Shown here one piece after another: positions 50,627-64,000 of a stretch of 64,000 bases of DNA. Below the pieces are notes generated by a model. That model ran no database searches. It saw nothing but the letters and a program-made list of their open reading frames with translations, and was not told the DNA's origin. The DNA comes from Silanimonas sp021297925 (GTDB lineage: Bacteria; Pseudomonadota; Gammaproteobacteria; Xanthomonadales; Xanthomonadaceae). The position numbers and the translations under genes are program-made. Position 1 is the stretch's first letter. Every line of letters starts with the position of its first letter. The DNA lies in NCBI GenBank assembly GCA_027532825.1, contig JAPZTL010000008.1:186001-250000 (forward strand), given 5' to 3'.

Positions 50627-50709
50627 ACCGGCCCCCGCCGGGCGGCCCCGCCCGCCGGCGGAGCGCCATCCCGCGGCCCGTCGTCGGCCGCCCCAGCCCC
50701 AGGTGACCC

Positions 50710-51870
50710 ATGAATTTCCACGAGTATCAGGCCAAAGAGCTGTTCGCCGAGGTCGGCATTCCCGTTCCCGCCGGCAAGATCGCCCGCACCGCCGATGAGG
50801 CCGTCGAGGCCGCCAAGGCGCTGGGCGGCGACTTCTGGGTCGTCAAGGCGCAGATCCACGCGGGTGGTCGCGGCAAGGCCGGCGGCGTGAAGCTCTGCAA
50901 GAGCCTCGACGCCGTCAAGGACGCCGCCGCCGGCATGCTCGGCCGGAAGATGGAGACCTACCAGTCGGGTGGCCGCGCGCTGCCGATCGACGTGGTGCTG
51001 GTGACCGAGGCCTCGGACATCGCCAAGGAGCTCTACATCTCGGCGCTGGTCGATCGTTCGACCAAGTCGATCACCTTCATCTGCTCGGCCGAAGGCGGAG
51101 TGGAGATCGAGAAGGTCGCGGCCGAGACGCCGGAGCTGATCCACACGGTGCACGTGAACTTCGTCGAAGGCCTGCAGCCCTACCAGTGCCGCCAGGTCGG
51201 CTTCGCGATGGGCCTGAACGCCAAGCAGTGCGGCCAACTCACCAAGATCATGCTGGGCCTGTTCACCCTCTTCAACAAGTACGACCTGTCGCTGATCGAG
51301 CTGAACCCGCTCGCCATCAACACCCACGGCGACCTGATGGCGCTCGACGGCAAGGTGAACTCGGACGACAACGCCGAGTTCCGCCAGCCGAAGACCACGG
51401 CCATGCGCGACATCGCGCAGGAAGACGAAGCCGAGGTGCTGGCCGTCAAGTACAACCTCAACTACGTGACGATGGACGGCAACATCGGCTGCCTCGTCAA
51501 CGGCGCGGGCCTCGCGATGGCCACGATGGACGTCATCCAGTTGAACGGCGGTTCGCCGGCCAACTTCCTCGACGTCGGCGGAGGCGCCACCAAGGAGCGC
51601 GTCACCGAGGCCTTCAAGCTCATCCTGAGCTCGGACAAGGTCAAGGCCATCTTCGTCAACATCTTCGGCGGCATCGTCCGCTGCGACATGATCGCGGAAG
51701 GCATCATCGCCGCGGTCAAGGAAGTGGACGTCAAGGTGCCGGTGATCGTGCGCCTCGAGGGCACCAACGTCGAGAAGGGCAAGGAGCTGCTGGCGAACTC
51801 GGGCCTGGCCATCCAGCCGGCCGACGACATCAACGACGGCGCGAAGAAAGCCGTCGCCGCCGCCGCCTGA
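50710..51870 (+). CDS. sucC: Succinyl-CoA synthetase, beta subunit
   Basis: SucC with SucD converts succinyl-CoA to succinate with formation of ATP or GTP in the citric acid cycle. The 386-residue ATP-grasp protein begins MNFHEYQAKELFAEVGIPVP. It shows VVKAQIHAGGRGKAGGVKL, ALDGKVNSDDNAEFR, NGAGLAMATMDVI and FVNIFGGIVRCDMIAEGII. Length is normal. An unusual 170-base gap separates it from sucD, which normally follows at once. Confidence 0.97.
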   Translation: MNFHEYQAKELFAEVGIPVPAGKIARTADEAVEAAKALGGDFWVVKAQIHAGGRGKAGGVKLCKSLDAVKDAAAGMLGRKMETYQSGGRALPIDVVLVTEASDIAKELYISALVDRSTKSITFICSAEGGVEIEKVAAETPELIHTVHVNFVEGLQPYQCRQVGFAMGLNAKQCGQLTKIMLGLFTLFNKYDLSLIELNPLAINTHGDLMALDGKVNSDDNAEFRQPKTTAMRDIAQEDEAEVLAVKYNLNYVTMDGNIGCLVNGAGLAMATMDVIQLNGGSPANFLDVGGGATKERVTEAFKLILSSDKVKAIFVNIFGGIVRCDMIAEGIIAAVKEVDVKVPVIVRLEGTNVEKGKELLANSGLAIQPADDINDGAKKAVAAAA

Positions 51871-51906
51871 ACCCATGCGCATCCCGATGGCCCTTCGTGC
51901 CACCCG

Positions 51907-51944
51907 CCCCCTGAGTCAGGGGGCCGCCGCGCGACGCGCGGCGG
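51907..51944. repeat. Double palindrome between sucC and sucD (REP-like)
   Basis: Two perfect palindromes stand back to back. CCCCCTGA and TCAGGGGG flank a single G (51907-51923), then CCGCCGCGCG and CGCGCGGCGG flank a single A (51924-51944). CCACCC before and GGGTGTGG after could add an outer stem, giving a cloverleaf. The layout is like a REP/BIME-type extragenic element, but I see no other copy in the window. Confidence 0.6.
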
Positions 51945-52040
51945 GGGTGTGGAGGAATGAGGACGCGGTACGCGCCTGAAGCGCGGATCGAGCCCTCCCG
52001 AAGCCATCGCCTCACGAATTCGAATCGAGGAACCAACGAA

Positions 52041-52916
<876 letters not shown>

Positions 52917-52955
52917 GGGCCGCGGCGCGGAAGCACCGGGGTTCGTGAATACCGG

Positions 52956-52977
52956 AGGCCGCCCGCGAGGGCGGCCT
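52956..52977 (+). terminator. Terminator of sucD
   Basis: AGGCCGCCC and GGGCGGCCT form a perfect 9-base stem around GCGA, followed by TCGTGTTT. It lies 39 bases after the sucD stop. Confidence 0.75.
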
Positions 52978-53062
52978 TCGTGTTTCCGTGATCGCGTGGG
53001 GCACGCGACTTCCACCGCGACGACGCGCGACACTATCGCCCCCGGATGCCCGACGCCTCTCG

Positions 53063-54700
53063 ATGACGCTGCGCCTCGCCCTCGCCCAGTTCGACTGCCC
53101 CGTCGGGGCCGTCGCCGCCAACGCCGACCGCGTGATCGCGTGGATCACGCAAGCGCGCGACACGCATCGCGCCGACCTCGTGGTGTTCCCCGAGCTCACG
53201 CTCTCCGGCTACCCGCCGGAGGACCTGCTGGAGCGCCCCGGCTTCCTCGCCGAGTGCGCCGCGCAGCTGCAGCGCGTGGCCGCGTCCTGCACCGGTGGCA
53301 TCACCGCGGTCGTCGGATGGCCGGAGGCTGTCGGCGGCGTGGTGTTCAACGCGGCCAGCGTGCTGCGCGACGGCCGCATCGAGGCCACCTACCGCAAGCG
53401 CAAGCTGCCGAACTACGCGGTGTTCGACGAGCGCCGGCATTTCGCGCCGGGGCACGAGGACTGCGTCGTCGAGGTCGCGGGCGTGCCGGTGGGCGTGATC
53501 GTCTGCGAAGACCTTTGGCACCCCGAGCCGATCGCGGCGACGGTGGCCGCTGGTGCGCGCCTCGTGGTGGTGCCGAACGCCTCGCCCTTCGAGCGCGACA
53601 AACTTGCCGACCGCGATGCCCTGCTGGCTGCGCGCACGGCCGAAGCCCGCACCGCCATCGCCTACCTCAACCTCGTGGGCGGACAGGACGAACTGGTGTT
53701 CGACGGCGCCTCGGTGCTGGCCGATGCCGATGGCCGCCTGCACCCGGCGGCGCGGGCCTTCGAAGACCACTGGCTCATCGCCGATTTCGATGCGGCGAGC
53801 GGCCGCTTCACGCCGGTGCAGTGGCCGGCGGAGGACGACGAATCGCGCGAGTCGCTGGCGTATCGCGCGGCCGTGCGCGGCCTGCGCGACTACTGCGGAA
53901 AGAACGGCTTCGGCTCGGTGTGGCTTGGGCTATCGGGCGGCATCGACTCGGGCCTCGTGCTGGCGATGGCCGTGGATGCGCTCGGCGCGGCGAACGTCAC
54001 CGCCGTGCGCCTGCCCTCGCGCTACACGTCCGATCTGTCGAACGACCTTGCCGCCGAGCAGGCGGCGGCGCTCGGCGCGCGGTTGGAAACCGTGGCGATC
54101 AAGGCGCCGTTCGAAGGCTTCCTACAGGCCTTGGGGCCGCTGTTCGCCGGCCACGCGCCCGACGTGACGGAGGAGAACCTGCAGTCGCGCTGCCGCGGCG
54201 CGCTGATGATGGCCTTGGCCAACAAGAAGGGCGGCCTGCTGCTGACCACCGGCAACAAGAGCGAGTACGCCGTCGGCTACGCCACCATCTACGGCGACAT
54301 GTGTGGCGGCTACGCGCCGATCAAGGACCTCTACAAGATGGAGGTCTTCGCGCTGGCGCGCTGGCGCAACGCGCGGCAGCCCGTCGGCGCGCCGCCGGCC
54401 ATCCCCGAGGCGGTGATCACCCGGCCGCCCTCGGCGGAGCTTCGCGAGAACCAGACCGACCAGGACTCGCTGCCGCCCTACGCCCTGCTGGACGCGATCC
54501 TCGAGGCGCACATCGAAGGCCGCGAGGGCCGCGATGCGCTGCTCTCGCGTGGGTTTCCGGTGGAGGCGGTCGACCAGATGCTGCGCCTGGTGCGGATCAG
54601 CGAGTGGAAGCGCCGGCAGGCGGCACCGGGGCCGAAGCTCTCGCGCCGTGCCTTTGGCCGCGAGCGTCGTTACCCGATCACCAACGGCTGGCGGCGCTGA
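53063..54700 (+). CDS. nadE: Glutamine-dependent NAD+ synthetase
   Basis: NadE amidates nicotinate adenine dinucleotide to NAD+. The 545-residue protein has an N-terminal nitrilase-type glutaminase with the Glu-Lys-Cys triad (VVFPELTLSGYPPEDLL, RKRKLPNYAVFDERRHF, VGVIVCEDLWHPEP). A C-terminal synthetase carries the P-loop LGLSGGIDSGLVLAMAVDAL, NKSEYAVGYATIYGDM and the helix near TDQDSLPPY. It therefore makes its own ammonia. Length and order are standard. It is convergent with bamD. Confidence 0.95.
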   Translation: MTLRLALAQFDCPVGAVAANADRVIAWITQARDTHRADLVVFPELTLSGYPPEDLLERPGFLAECAAQLQRVAASCTGGITAVVGWPEAVGGVVFNAASVLRDGRIEATYRKRKLPNYAVFDERRHFAPGHEDCVVEVAGVPVGVIVCEDLWHPEPIAATVAAGARLVVVPNASPFERDKLADRDALLAARTAEARTAIAYLNLVGGQDELVFDGASVLADADGRLHPAARAFEDHWLIADFDAASGRFTPVQWPAEDDESRESLAYRAAVRGLRDYCGKNGFGSVWLGLSGGIDSGLVLAMAVDALGAANVTAVRLPSRYTSDLSNDLAAEQAAALGARLETVAIKAPFEGFLQALGPLFAGHAPDVTEENLQSRCRGALMMALANKKGGLLLTTGNKSEYAVGYATIYGDMCGGYAPIKDLYKMEVFALARWRNARQPVGAPPAIPEAVITRPPSAELRENQTDQDSLPPYALLDAILEAHIEGREGRDALLSRGFPVEAVDQMLRLVRISEWKRRQAAPGPKLSRRAFGRERRYPITNGWRR

Positions 54701-54712
54701 GCCTTGGAGCGC

Positions 54713-54736
54713 GAAGACCGCCCGGAGGCGGTCTTC
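54713..54736. terminator. Bidirectional terminator between nadE and bamD
   Basis: GAAGACCGCC and GGCGGTCTTC form a perfect 10-base stem around CGGA in the 72-base convergent gap. Confidence 0.7.
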
Positions 54737-54772
54737 GAGGGGGTCGCGCCGGTGCCGCCGCACGGCGCGGCG

Positions 54773-55612
54773 TCAGCGCCCCGAGCCGAAGGGATTCAGT
54801 TGGCCCCACAGGCCCTTCCGCTCCGGCCAGTTCCCGGCGAGGTACGGATGCTTCGGGTCGTTCTTCTCGAGCACGCGACGCGCGTCCGCGGCCAGCGTCT
54901 CCTGCCCCAGCGCGGTGTAGCTGGCGCCGAGCAGCGCGACCGCGTCGGCTTCGTACTCGCTCTGCGGGTAGGTCTCGAGCAGGAACTTCGCGCGGCTGAT
55001 GGCCGACACGTAGGCCCCGCGGCGGTAGTAGTAGATGCCGGTGTTGATCTCGTGCCGCGCGAGGAAGTTCTTCAGGTAGACCATGCGCTGGCGGGCGTCG
55101 CCGGCGTAGCGGCTGCTCGGGTAGCGGCGCAGCAGCTCCGCGAAGGCCTCGAAGCTGGCCTGCACGCGGGTCAGGTCGCGGGCCGACATGTCGGCGCGGG
55201 CGATCCGCTGCAGGAAGGAGCTGTCGCGATCGAAGCCGTTCAGCGCACGCAGGTAGTACGCGTAGTCGATGGCCGGATGCGTCGGGTAGGTGCGGACGAA
55301 GCGGTCCAGCGTCGAGGTGGCGTCCTCGTGCTTGCCCTGCTTGTACTGCGCGTAGGCCAGGTCGAGCTGGGCCTGTTCGGTGTACGGGCCGAAGGGGAAG
55401 CGGCCAGTGAGGCGGGTCAGGTAAAGCTCGGCGCGCGAGTAGTTTCCGCCTTCACGCGATTCGCGGGCTTCGGCATACAGGGCCTCGACCGGGAGGGTCT
55501 CGGTGTCCGGTTCGCCACCGCCGAACCAGCCCTTCATGGTCTGGCAACCGGTGGTGCCCAGGGCCAGCAGCGACAGGAGGGCGAGGCGGGTCAGGACGCG
55601 CGTGGACGGCAT
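54773..55612 (-). CDS. bamD: Outer-membrane assembly lipoprotein BamD
   Basis: BamD is the essential lipoprotein of the BAM complex that inserts barrels such as the TonB receptor. The 279-residue precursor has a lipobox (LLALGTTGC). Five TPR-like repeats follow, with VEALYAEARESREGGNYSRA, LTRLTGRFPFGPYTEQAQLD, TYPTHPAIDYAYYLRAL and RYAGDARQRMVYLKNFLA. The ATG at 55612 gives a typical lipoprotein signal. It is divergent from rluD with an 84-base gap. Confidence 0.95.
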   Translation of the reverse strand: MPSTRVLTRLALLSLLALGTTGCQTMKGWFGGGEPDTETLPVEALYAEARESREGGNYSRAELYLTRLTGRFPFGPYTEQAQLDLAYAQYKQGKHEDATSTLDRFVRTYPTHPAIDYAYYLRALNGFDRDSSFLQRIARADMSARDLTRVQASFEAFAELLRRYPSSRYAGDARQRMVYLKNFLARHEINTGIYYYRRGAYVSAISRAKFLLETYPQSEYEADAVALLGASYTALGQETLAADARRVLEKNDPKHPYLAGNWPERKGLWGQLNPFGSGR

Positions 55613-55696
55613 GGACGGCACGGAACGGGCACCAGCGGGGTTCAGGACGGTCGATAATAGCGGAATCCCCTGAATCGCCGCCGAGCCGTCCTGCCC

Positions 55697-56719
55697 ATGA
55701 CCCTTCCCCATTCCGGCCGCCCGGACACCGACGACGCGCGCGCCGAGGACGAACGTGAACTGCTTGAGGCCGTGGTGCCGCTGGAACACGCCGGCCGCCG
55801 CTTCGACCAGGTCCTCGCCGACCTGTTCCCGGACTTCTCGCGCTCCCGCCTGACCAGCTGGATCAAGTCCGGCGAGGCCCTGCTGGACGGCGCGGAGACC
55901 AAGCCCAAGCAGGCCCTCCGCGGCGGGGAGACGGTGACGGTCTGGGTGACCCCGGGCATCGAGACCACGTCCGAGCCGGAGGACATCCCGCTCGACATCC
56001 GCCATGCGGACGACGACGTGATCGTGCTGAACAAGCCGGCGGGCCTCGTGGTGCATCCCGGCGCCGGCAATCCGCGCGGCACGCTGGTGAACGCCCTGCT
56101 GCACTTCGACCCGAAGCTGGCCGAGCTGCCGCGCGCCGGCATCGTCCACCGCCTCGACAAGGACACCTCGGGCCTGATGGTGGTCGCGCGCACCCTGCGC
56201 GCGCATGCCGCGCTGGTGGAGCAACTGTCGGGCCGCGCGGTGCACCGCCAGTACCTCGCGGTGGTGTGCGGTGCCATGGTGGCTGGCGGCACGGTGGACG
56301 CCCCGATCGGCCGCCATCCCACCGATCGCATCCGGCAGGCGGTGAACGAGGGCGGCCGCGAGGCCGTGACGCACTACCGCGTGCGCGAGCGCTTCCGCAG
56401 CCACACGCTCGTGGAGTGCCGGCTGGAAACAGGCCGCACCCACCAGATCCGCGTGCACATGGCGCATGTGCGCCACCCGCTGGTCGGTGACCCGCTGTAC
56501 GGCGGCCACCTGCGCCTGCCGAAGGGCGCGACGGAGGCCTTGGTGGAGGGGCTGCGCGGCTTCAAGCGCCAGGCCCTGCACGCCGAGTCCCTCGCCTTCG
56601 TGCATCCGTCGACCGGCGAGACGCTGCGCTTCGAGGCCCCGATGCCGGCCGACATGCTCGCCCTGCTGGGGACACTGCGCGACGACACCGCCTCGGCCGC
56701 GGCCCGCGGCGTCGCCTGA
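55697..56719 (+). CDS. rluD: 23S rRNA pseudouridine(1911/1915/1917) synthase
   Basis: RluD makes three pseudouridines in helix 69 of 23S rRNA. The 340-residue protein has an S4 domain (RRFDQVLADLFPDFSRSRLT) and the RluA catalytic domain with PAGLVVHPGAGNPRGTLVNA and the aspartate in IVHRLDKDTSGLMVVAR. GRTHQIRVHMAHVRHPLVGD is also intact. A GATAAT box lies 39 bases upstream. bamD-rluD-pgeF-clpB is a conserved proteobacterial neighbourhood. Confidence 0.95.
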   Translation: MTLPHSGRPDTDDARAEDERELLEAVVPLEHAGRRFDQVLADLFPDFSRSRLTSWIKSGEALLDGAETKPKQALRGGETVTVWVTPGIETTSEPEDIPLDIRHADDDVIVLNKPAGLVVHPGAGNPRGTLVNALLHFDPKLAELPRAGIVHRLDKDTSGLMVVARTLRAHAALVEQLSGRAVHRQYLAVVCGAMVAGGTVDAPIGRHPTDRIRQAVNEGGREAVTHYRVRERFRSHTLVECRLETGRTHQIRVHMAHVRHPLVGDPLYGGHLRLPKGATEALVEGLRGFKRQALHAESLAFVHPSTGETLRFEAPMPADMLALLGTLRDDTASAAARGVA

Positions 56720-56729
56720 GCCGTCGTCG

Positions 56730-57515
56730 ATGGCCGTGCCGCCCTTCGTGATCGCGCCGGACTGGCCGGCGCCGCCCGGGATCGGGGCGATCTCGACGCT
56801 CCGTCGGGGCCTCGGGGTCTCGCCGCCGCCGTTCGACACGCTCAACCTCGGCGGCCATCGCAGCGCGGGCGGCGACTCGCCGCCGAACGTGCAGGCCAAC
56901 CGGGACGCGTTGATGAACGCTCTCGGGCTTCCATCACCGCCGCGCTGGCTGCGTCAGGTGCACGGCACGGCGGTCTTCGACGTCGACGGGCGGACCGTCG
57001 ATGGCGACCCGTGGTTGGTGGACGACGAAGCGCCCGAGGCCGACGCCGCGGTGACCCGTCGCGCGGGCGTGGTGCTGGCGGTGCTGCACGCCGACTGCCT
57101 GCCGGTGCTGCTGTGTTCGGACGACGGCGCCGTGCTGGGCGCGGCGCACGCCGGCTGGCGCGGCTTGGCTGCGGGCGTCATCGAGGCCACCGTTGCCGCG
57201 ATGCGCGTGCCCGGCGCACGGGTCGTCGCGTGGCTGGGTCCGGCGGCCGGCCCGGGCGAGTACGAGGTCGGCGAGGACGTGAGGGCGGCCTTCGTCGATC
57301 GGGCCGCAGAGGACGCCTCCGCGTTCGTGCCCACCCGTCCCGGGCACTGGCGCGTCGACCTGTACGCGTTGGCGCGCCGGCGCCTCGGGGTCTGCGGCAT
57401 CGCGCGGGTGCATGGCGGCGGCCGCAGCACGATCGCCGAGCCGGCGGCGTTCTTCTCGCATCGCCGCGACGGAGCGACCGGGCGCATGGCCAGCCTGGTC
57501 TGGCGCCGCGCCTGA
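56730..57515 (+). CDS. pgeF: Peptidoglycan editing factor PgeF (YfiH, laccase domain)
   Basis: PgeF prevents L-serine from entering the peptidoglycan stem in place of L-alanine, and family members can also act on purine nucleosides. The 261-residue protein has LRQVHGTAVF, VLAVLHADCLPVLLCSDDG, GAAHAGWRGLAAGVIEATV and GPAAGPGEYEVGEDV. The His and Cys metal ligands are in place. It starts 10 bases after rluD and is probably co-transcribed with it. Confidence 0.93.
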   Translation: MAVPPFVIAPDWPAPPGIGAISTLRRGLGVSPPPFDTLNLGGHRSAGGDSPPNVQANRDALMNALGLPSPPRWLRQVHGTAVFDVDGRTVDGDPWLVDDEAPEADAAVTRRAGVVLAVLHADCLPVLLCSDDGAVLGAAHAGWRGLAAGVIEATVAAMRVPGARVVAWLGPAAGPGEYEVGEDVRAAFVDRAAEDASAFVPTRPGHWRVDLYALARRRLGVCGIARVHGGGRSTIAEPAAFFSHRRDGATGRMASLVWRRA

Positions 57516-57678
57516 GTCTGCTGCGCTGCGTCCGTCGCGAGGCCGACGTCACGGTTTTTCCGTGACCGGTCGCGCATCCGGCGACGGGAAACGTGACGGG
57601 ATGGGCAGGTTGACGAGGGTTGGCGATGTCCGCGCCGCGGTTCGTGGGCAATGCCTCCACGCCCAACGGAGCACCGCC

Positions 57679-59811
<2,133 letters not shown>

Positions 59812-59816
59812 CGGCC

Positions 59817-59845
59817 CCCGACGGCGCCTGAACGGCGGCGTCGGG
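59817..59845 (+). terminator. Hairpin after the S8 protease gene
   Basis: CCCGACGGCGCC and GGCGGCGTCGGG pair over 12 bases with one mismatch around TGAAC, starting 6 bases after the stop. It has no T-run. Confidence 0.5.
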
Positions 59846-59919
59846 TATGACCTTCGGCAGAGCGACAGGTCCCGGGTTCGCGGCGATGCTGGGACTACAC
59901 CCGCTGCCGGATCCTGACC

Positions 59920-60906
59920 ATGCGCCTGCCCGCCGCTCCTCGCCTGTTGGCCCTCGCCCTTGCCGCCGCCCTCGCGCTTCCGGCCGCCGCCAGTTCACCG
60001 GACGCGGTTGAAGCCCTGATCAAGTCGCAAGATCCCGGCGCGCTGGCCCGAGCCGAGGCCCTCGTCGAGGCACAGGCCTCCAACGCGCGGGCCTGGGTGC
60101 TGCTCACCCGCGCGCGGCTGCAGAAGGGCGAAGCGGAAGACGCGCTCGAGAGCGCGGAGCAGGCGGTCGAACTCGCGCCCAACGACGCCCAGGCCCAGTT
60201 CTGGCTCGGCAACGCCCTGGGGGCCCGCATCGGCGAGGTCAACATGCTGCGCAAGATGACGATGGCGCCGGACCTCCGCGACGCCTTCGAGGCTTCGGTA
60301 CGACTTGATCCGGACCTGCTCGACGCCCGCGAGGCATTGGTCCCGTTCTACCTGCAGGCCCCCGCCGTCATGGGCGGCGGCATCGAGAAGGCGAAGGCGC
60401 AGGTCGCCGAGATCGCCAAGCGCAACCCGGTGCGCGGCCACCTCGCCCAGGCCACCATCGACCGCTTCAACAAGGACGATGCCGCCGTCGCGCGCTCCAT
60501 CGATGCGGCGGTCGCCGCGGCCCCGTCGCTCCGTCCGGACGACGCCGAATCGCGCCTCTCGCTGGTCCGGACCCTCGTCGCGCTCGAGCGCTTCGACCAA
60601 GCGCGCGACGTGCTCGCGGGCTGGTCCACGGCGCAGCCGGCCGCCGCGGCACCTCACTACCAGATGGGGCGCCTGGCGGCGATCAGCGGCCGCTTCCTCG
60701 ACGAAGGCGCCGCGGCGCTGAAGCGCTATCTCGATGGTGGATTGACGCGGGCCGAGAACGATCCCCAGGACACCAATGCGTGGTGGCGCCTTGGGCAGAT
60801 CCAGGCCAAGCAGGGCGACAAGGCCACGGCGCGCGCGTCGTTCCAGACGGCGCTGCGGCTGGATCCCGAGAACGCCGAGGCGAAGAAGGACCTCGCGGCG
60901 CTCTGA
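59920..60906 (+). CDS. Exported tetratricopeptide-repeat protein
   Basis: The 328-residue protein has a signal peptide (MRLPAAPRLLALALAAALAL, cleavage likely after AAA). It contains several TPR-like helical pairs: AWVLLTRARLQKGEAEDALE with VELAPNDAQAQFWLG, then DAFEASVRLDPDLLDAREA, and at the end WWRLGQIQAKQGDKATARAS with ALRLDPENAEAKKDL. TPR arrays mediate protein contacts. A partner is not evident, and neighbours are unrelated by function. It appears to be its own transcript between two hairpin or gap regions. Confidence 0.8.
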   Translation: MRLPAAPRLLALALAAALALPAAASSPDAVEALIKSQDPGALARAEALVEAQASNARAWVLLTRARLQKGEAEDALESAEQAVELAPNDAQAQFWLGNALGARIGEVNMLRKMTMAPDLRDAFEASVRLDPDLLDAREALVPFYLQAPAVMGGGIEKAKAQVAEIAKRNPVRGHLAQATIDRFNKDDAAVARSIDAAVAAAPSLRPDDAESRLSLVRTLVALERFDQARDVLAGWSTAQPAAAAPHYQMGRLAAISGRFLDEGAAALKRYLDGGLTRAENDPQDTNAWWRLGQIQAKQGDKATARASFQTALRLDPENAEAKKDLAAL

Positions 60907-61041
60907 GCGGGGCGTCGCCCGCTCCACGCGGCCCCGGGGTTTGCGTCCGGTCAAGCCGCCCTTGAATCACGCCCCCATCATCCGCACCTGAAAGCCATCG
61001 CGGCCCGTTCCGTGGGCCGCCGCCCCTTTCGGAGACGACCC

Positions 61042-63624
<2,583 letters not shown>

Positions 63625-63630
63625 AACGAC

Positions 63631-63660
63631 GACGGCCCGCGGGTCGCCCCGCGGGCCGTC
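63631..63660. terminator. Bidirectional terminator after clpB
   Basis: GACGGCCCGCGGG and CCCGCGGGCCGTC form a perfect 13-base stem around TCGC, in the 51-base convergent gap between clpB and the amidohydrolase. Confidence 0.75.
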
Positions 63661-63675
63661 GCGATGCCCGGAACG

Positions 63676-64000
63676 TCAGCGCCCCTGCGGGTAGTGGCGC
63701 GGCAGCTCGCCGGGTGCCGCCATGTAGCGGTCGCGCAGCAGCGTCTGCCGCGACCTCATCGGCACCGCCTTGCCGTCGACGAACACCTGCGTCGCGGTCG
63801 TGGTCACGTCCAGCGGGTCGCCGTTCCACAGCACGAGGTCCGCGCGCCTGCCGACCTCGATGCTGCCGATGCGGTCTGCCACGCCGAAGGCGCGCGCCGG
63901 CTCGGCGGTGATCGCCACGAGCGCGTCCTCCCAGCGCATACCGTTGGCGACGGCGTTGCCGGCGAGCTGGCGGATCTTCCGCGCGTTGTGCGTGCCCATG
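63676..64000 (-). CDS. Amidohydrolase-family protein, C-terminal part (gene runs off the window)
   Basis: Only the last 108 or so codons are in the window. They show the end of a metal-dependent amidohydrolase: GMRWEDALVAITAEPARAFG, then GSIEVGRRADLVLWNGDPLD and TTATQVFVDGKAVPM, the usual closing of the imidazolonepropionase-like group. The substrate cannot be told, and the metal-binding residues lie upstream, outside the window. The methionine at 63999 is probably internal. Confidence 0.85.
   Translation of the reverse strand, partial: MGTHNARKIRQLAGNAVANGMRWEDALVAITAEPARAFGVADRIGSIEVGRRADLVLWNGDPLDVTTTATQVFVDGKAVPMRSRQTLLRDRYMAAPGELPRHYPQGR

Noticed and set aside
60961..60981. A sigma-32 promoter for clpB (CTTGAA and CCCCATCAT)
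   Set aside because: Both half-sites are present but only 6 bases apart, far from the 13-15 needed, so they cannot act together as one promoter.

Overview
The window is very GC-rich chromosomal DNA from a gammaproteobacterium. Gene order points to the Xanthomonadaceae/Lysobacteraceae: glyA-nrdR-GNAT-ribD, rsmI-rnpB-mraZ, a division and cell-wall (dcw) cluster without murD, lpxC-dciA-M23 peptidase-secA-Nudix/ThiE, pilSRABCD-coaE next to sucCD, and nadE/bamD/rluD/pgeF/clpB. I cannot name the species. Almost all of the window is packed housekeeping DNA, with many ATGA or TGATG stop/start overlaps.

Layout. 0-5.5 kb: glyA, nrdR, an acetyltransferase, ribD, an AraC-type regulator, a DUF962/Mpo1-like membrane protein and ribE. 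5.5-11.9 kb: an accessory block that splits the riboflavin genes. It holds a cytochrome c-prime plus cytochrome b561 pair, a TonB-dependent receptor, a histidine kinase and response regulator, and a secreted sugar-binding-like protein. 12-18 kb: ribB, ribH, nusB, thiL, pgpA, then yraN and lpoA on the other strand. 18-19.4 kb: rsmI and the RNase P RNA gene. 19.5-35.1 kb: the dcw cluster mraZ-rsmH-ftsL-ftsI-murE-murF-mraY-ftsW-murG-murC-ddlB-ftsQ-ftsA-ftsZ. 35.2-41.6 kb: lpxC, dciA, an M23 peptidase, secA and a Nudix-ThiE fusion. 41.6-50.6 kb, minus strand: pilS-pilR-pilA-pilB-pilC-pilD-coaE with a higBA toxin-antitoxin pair attached to coaE. 50.7-64 kb: sucC, sucD, nadE, bamD, rluD, pgeF, a secreted S8 protease, an exported TPR protein, clpB and the end of an amidohydrolase.

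The least ordinary region is the 5.5-11.9 kb block. Two 31-bp repeats (28 of 31 identical), in inverted orientation, bracket it exactly. They lie 121 and 122 bases upstream of the start codons of the outermost genes, the cytochrome c-prime gene and the sugar-binding-like gene. A shorter core of the same repeat, CGCAAC-N7-CAATCG, also lies upstream of the TonB-dependent receptor. This suggests a small regulon, possibly run by the two-component system encoded inside the block, or else the ends of an inserted cassette.

Other points of note: PilR has lost the GAFTGA loop and the Walker B glutamate needed to work with sigma-54; murD is absent from the dcw cluster; dciA and the M23 peptidase gene have overlapping divergent start codons; a strong palindrome lies in front of mraZ; and a double palindrome separates sucC from sucD. 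I saw no tRNA, insertion sequence, CRISPR array or prophage.
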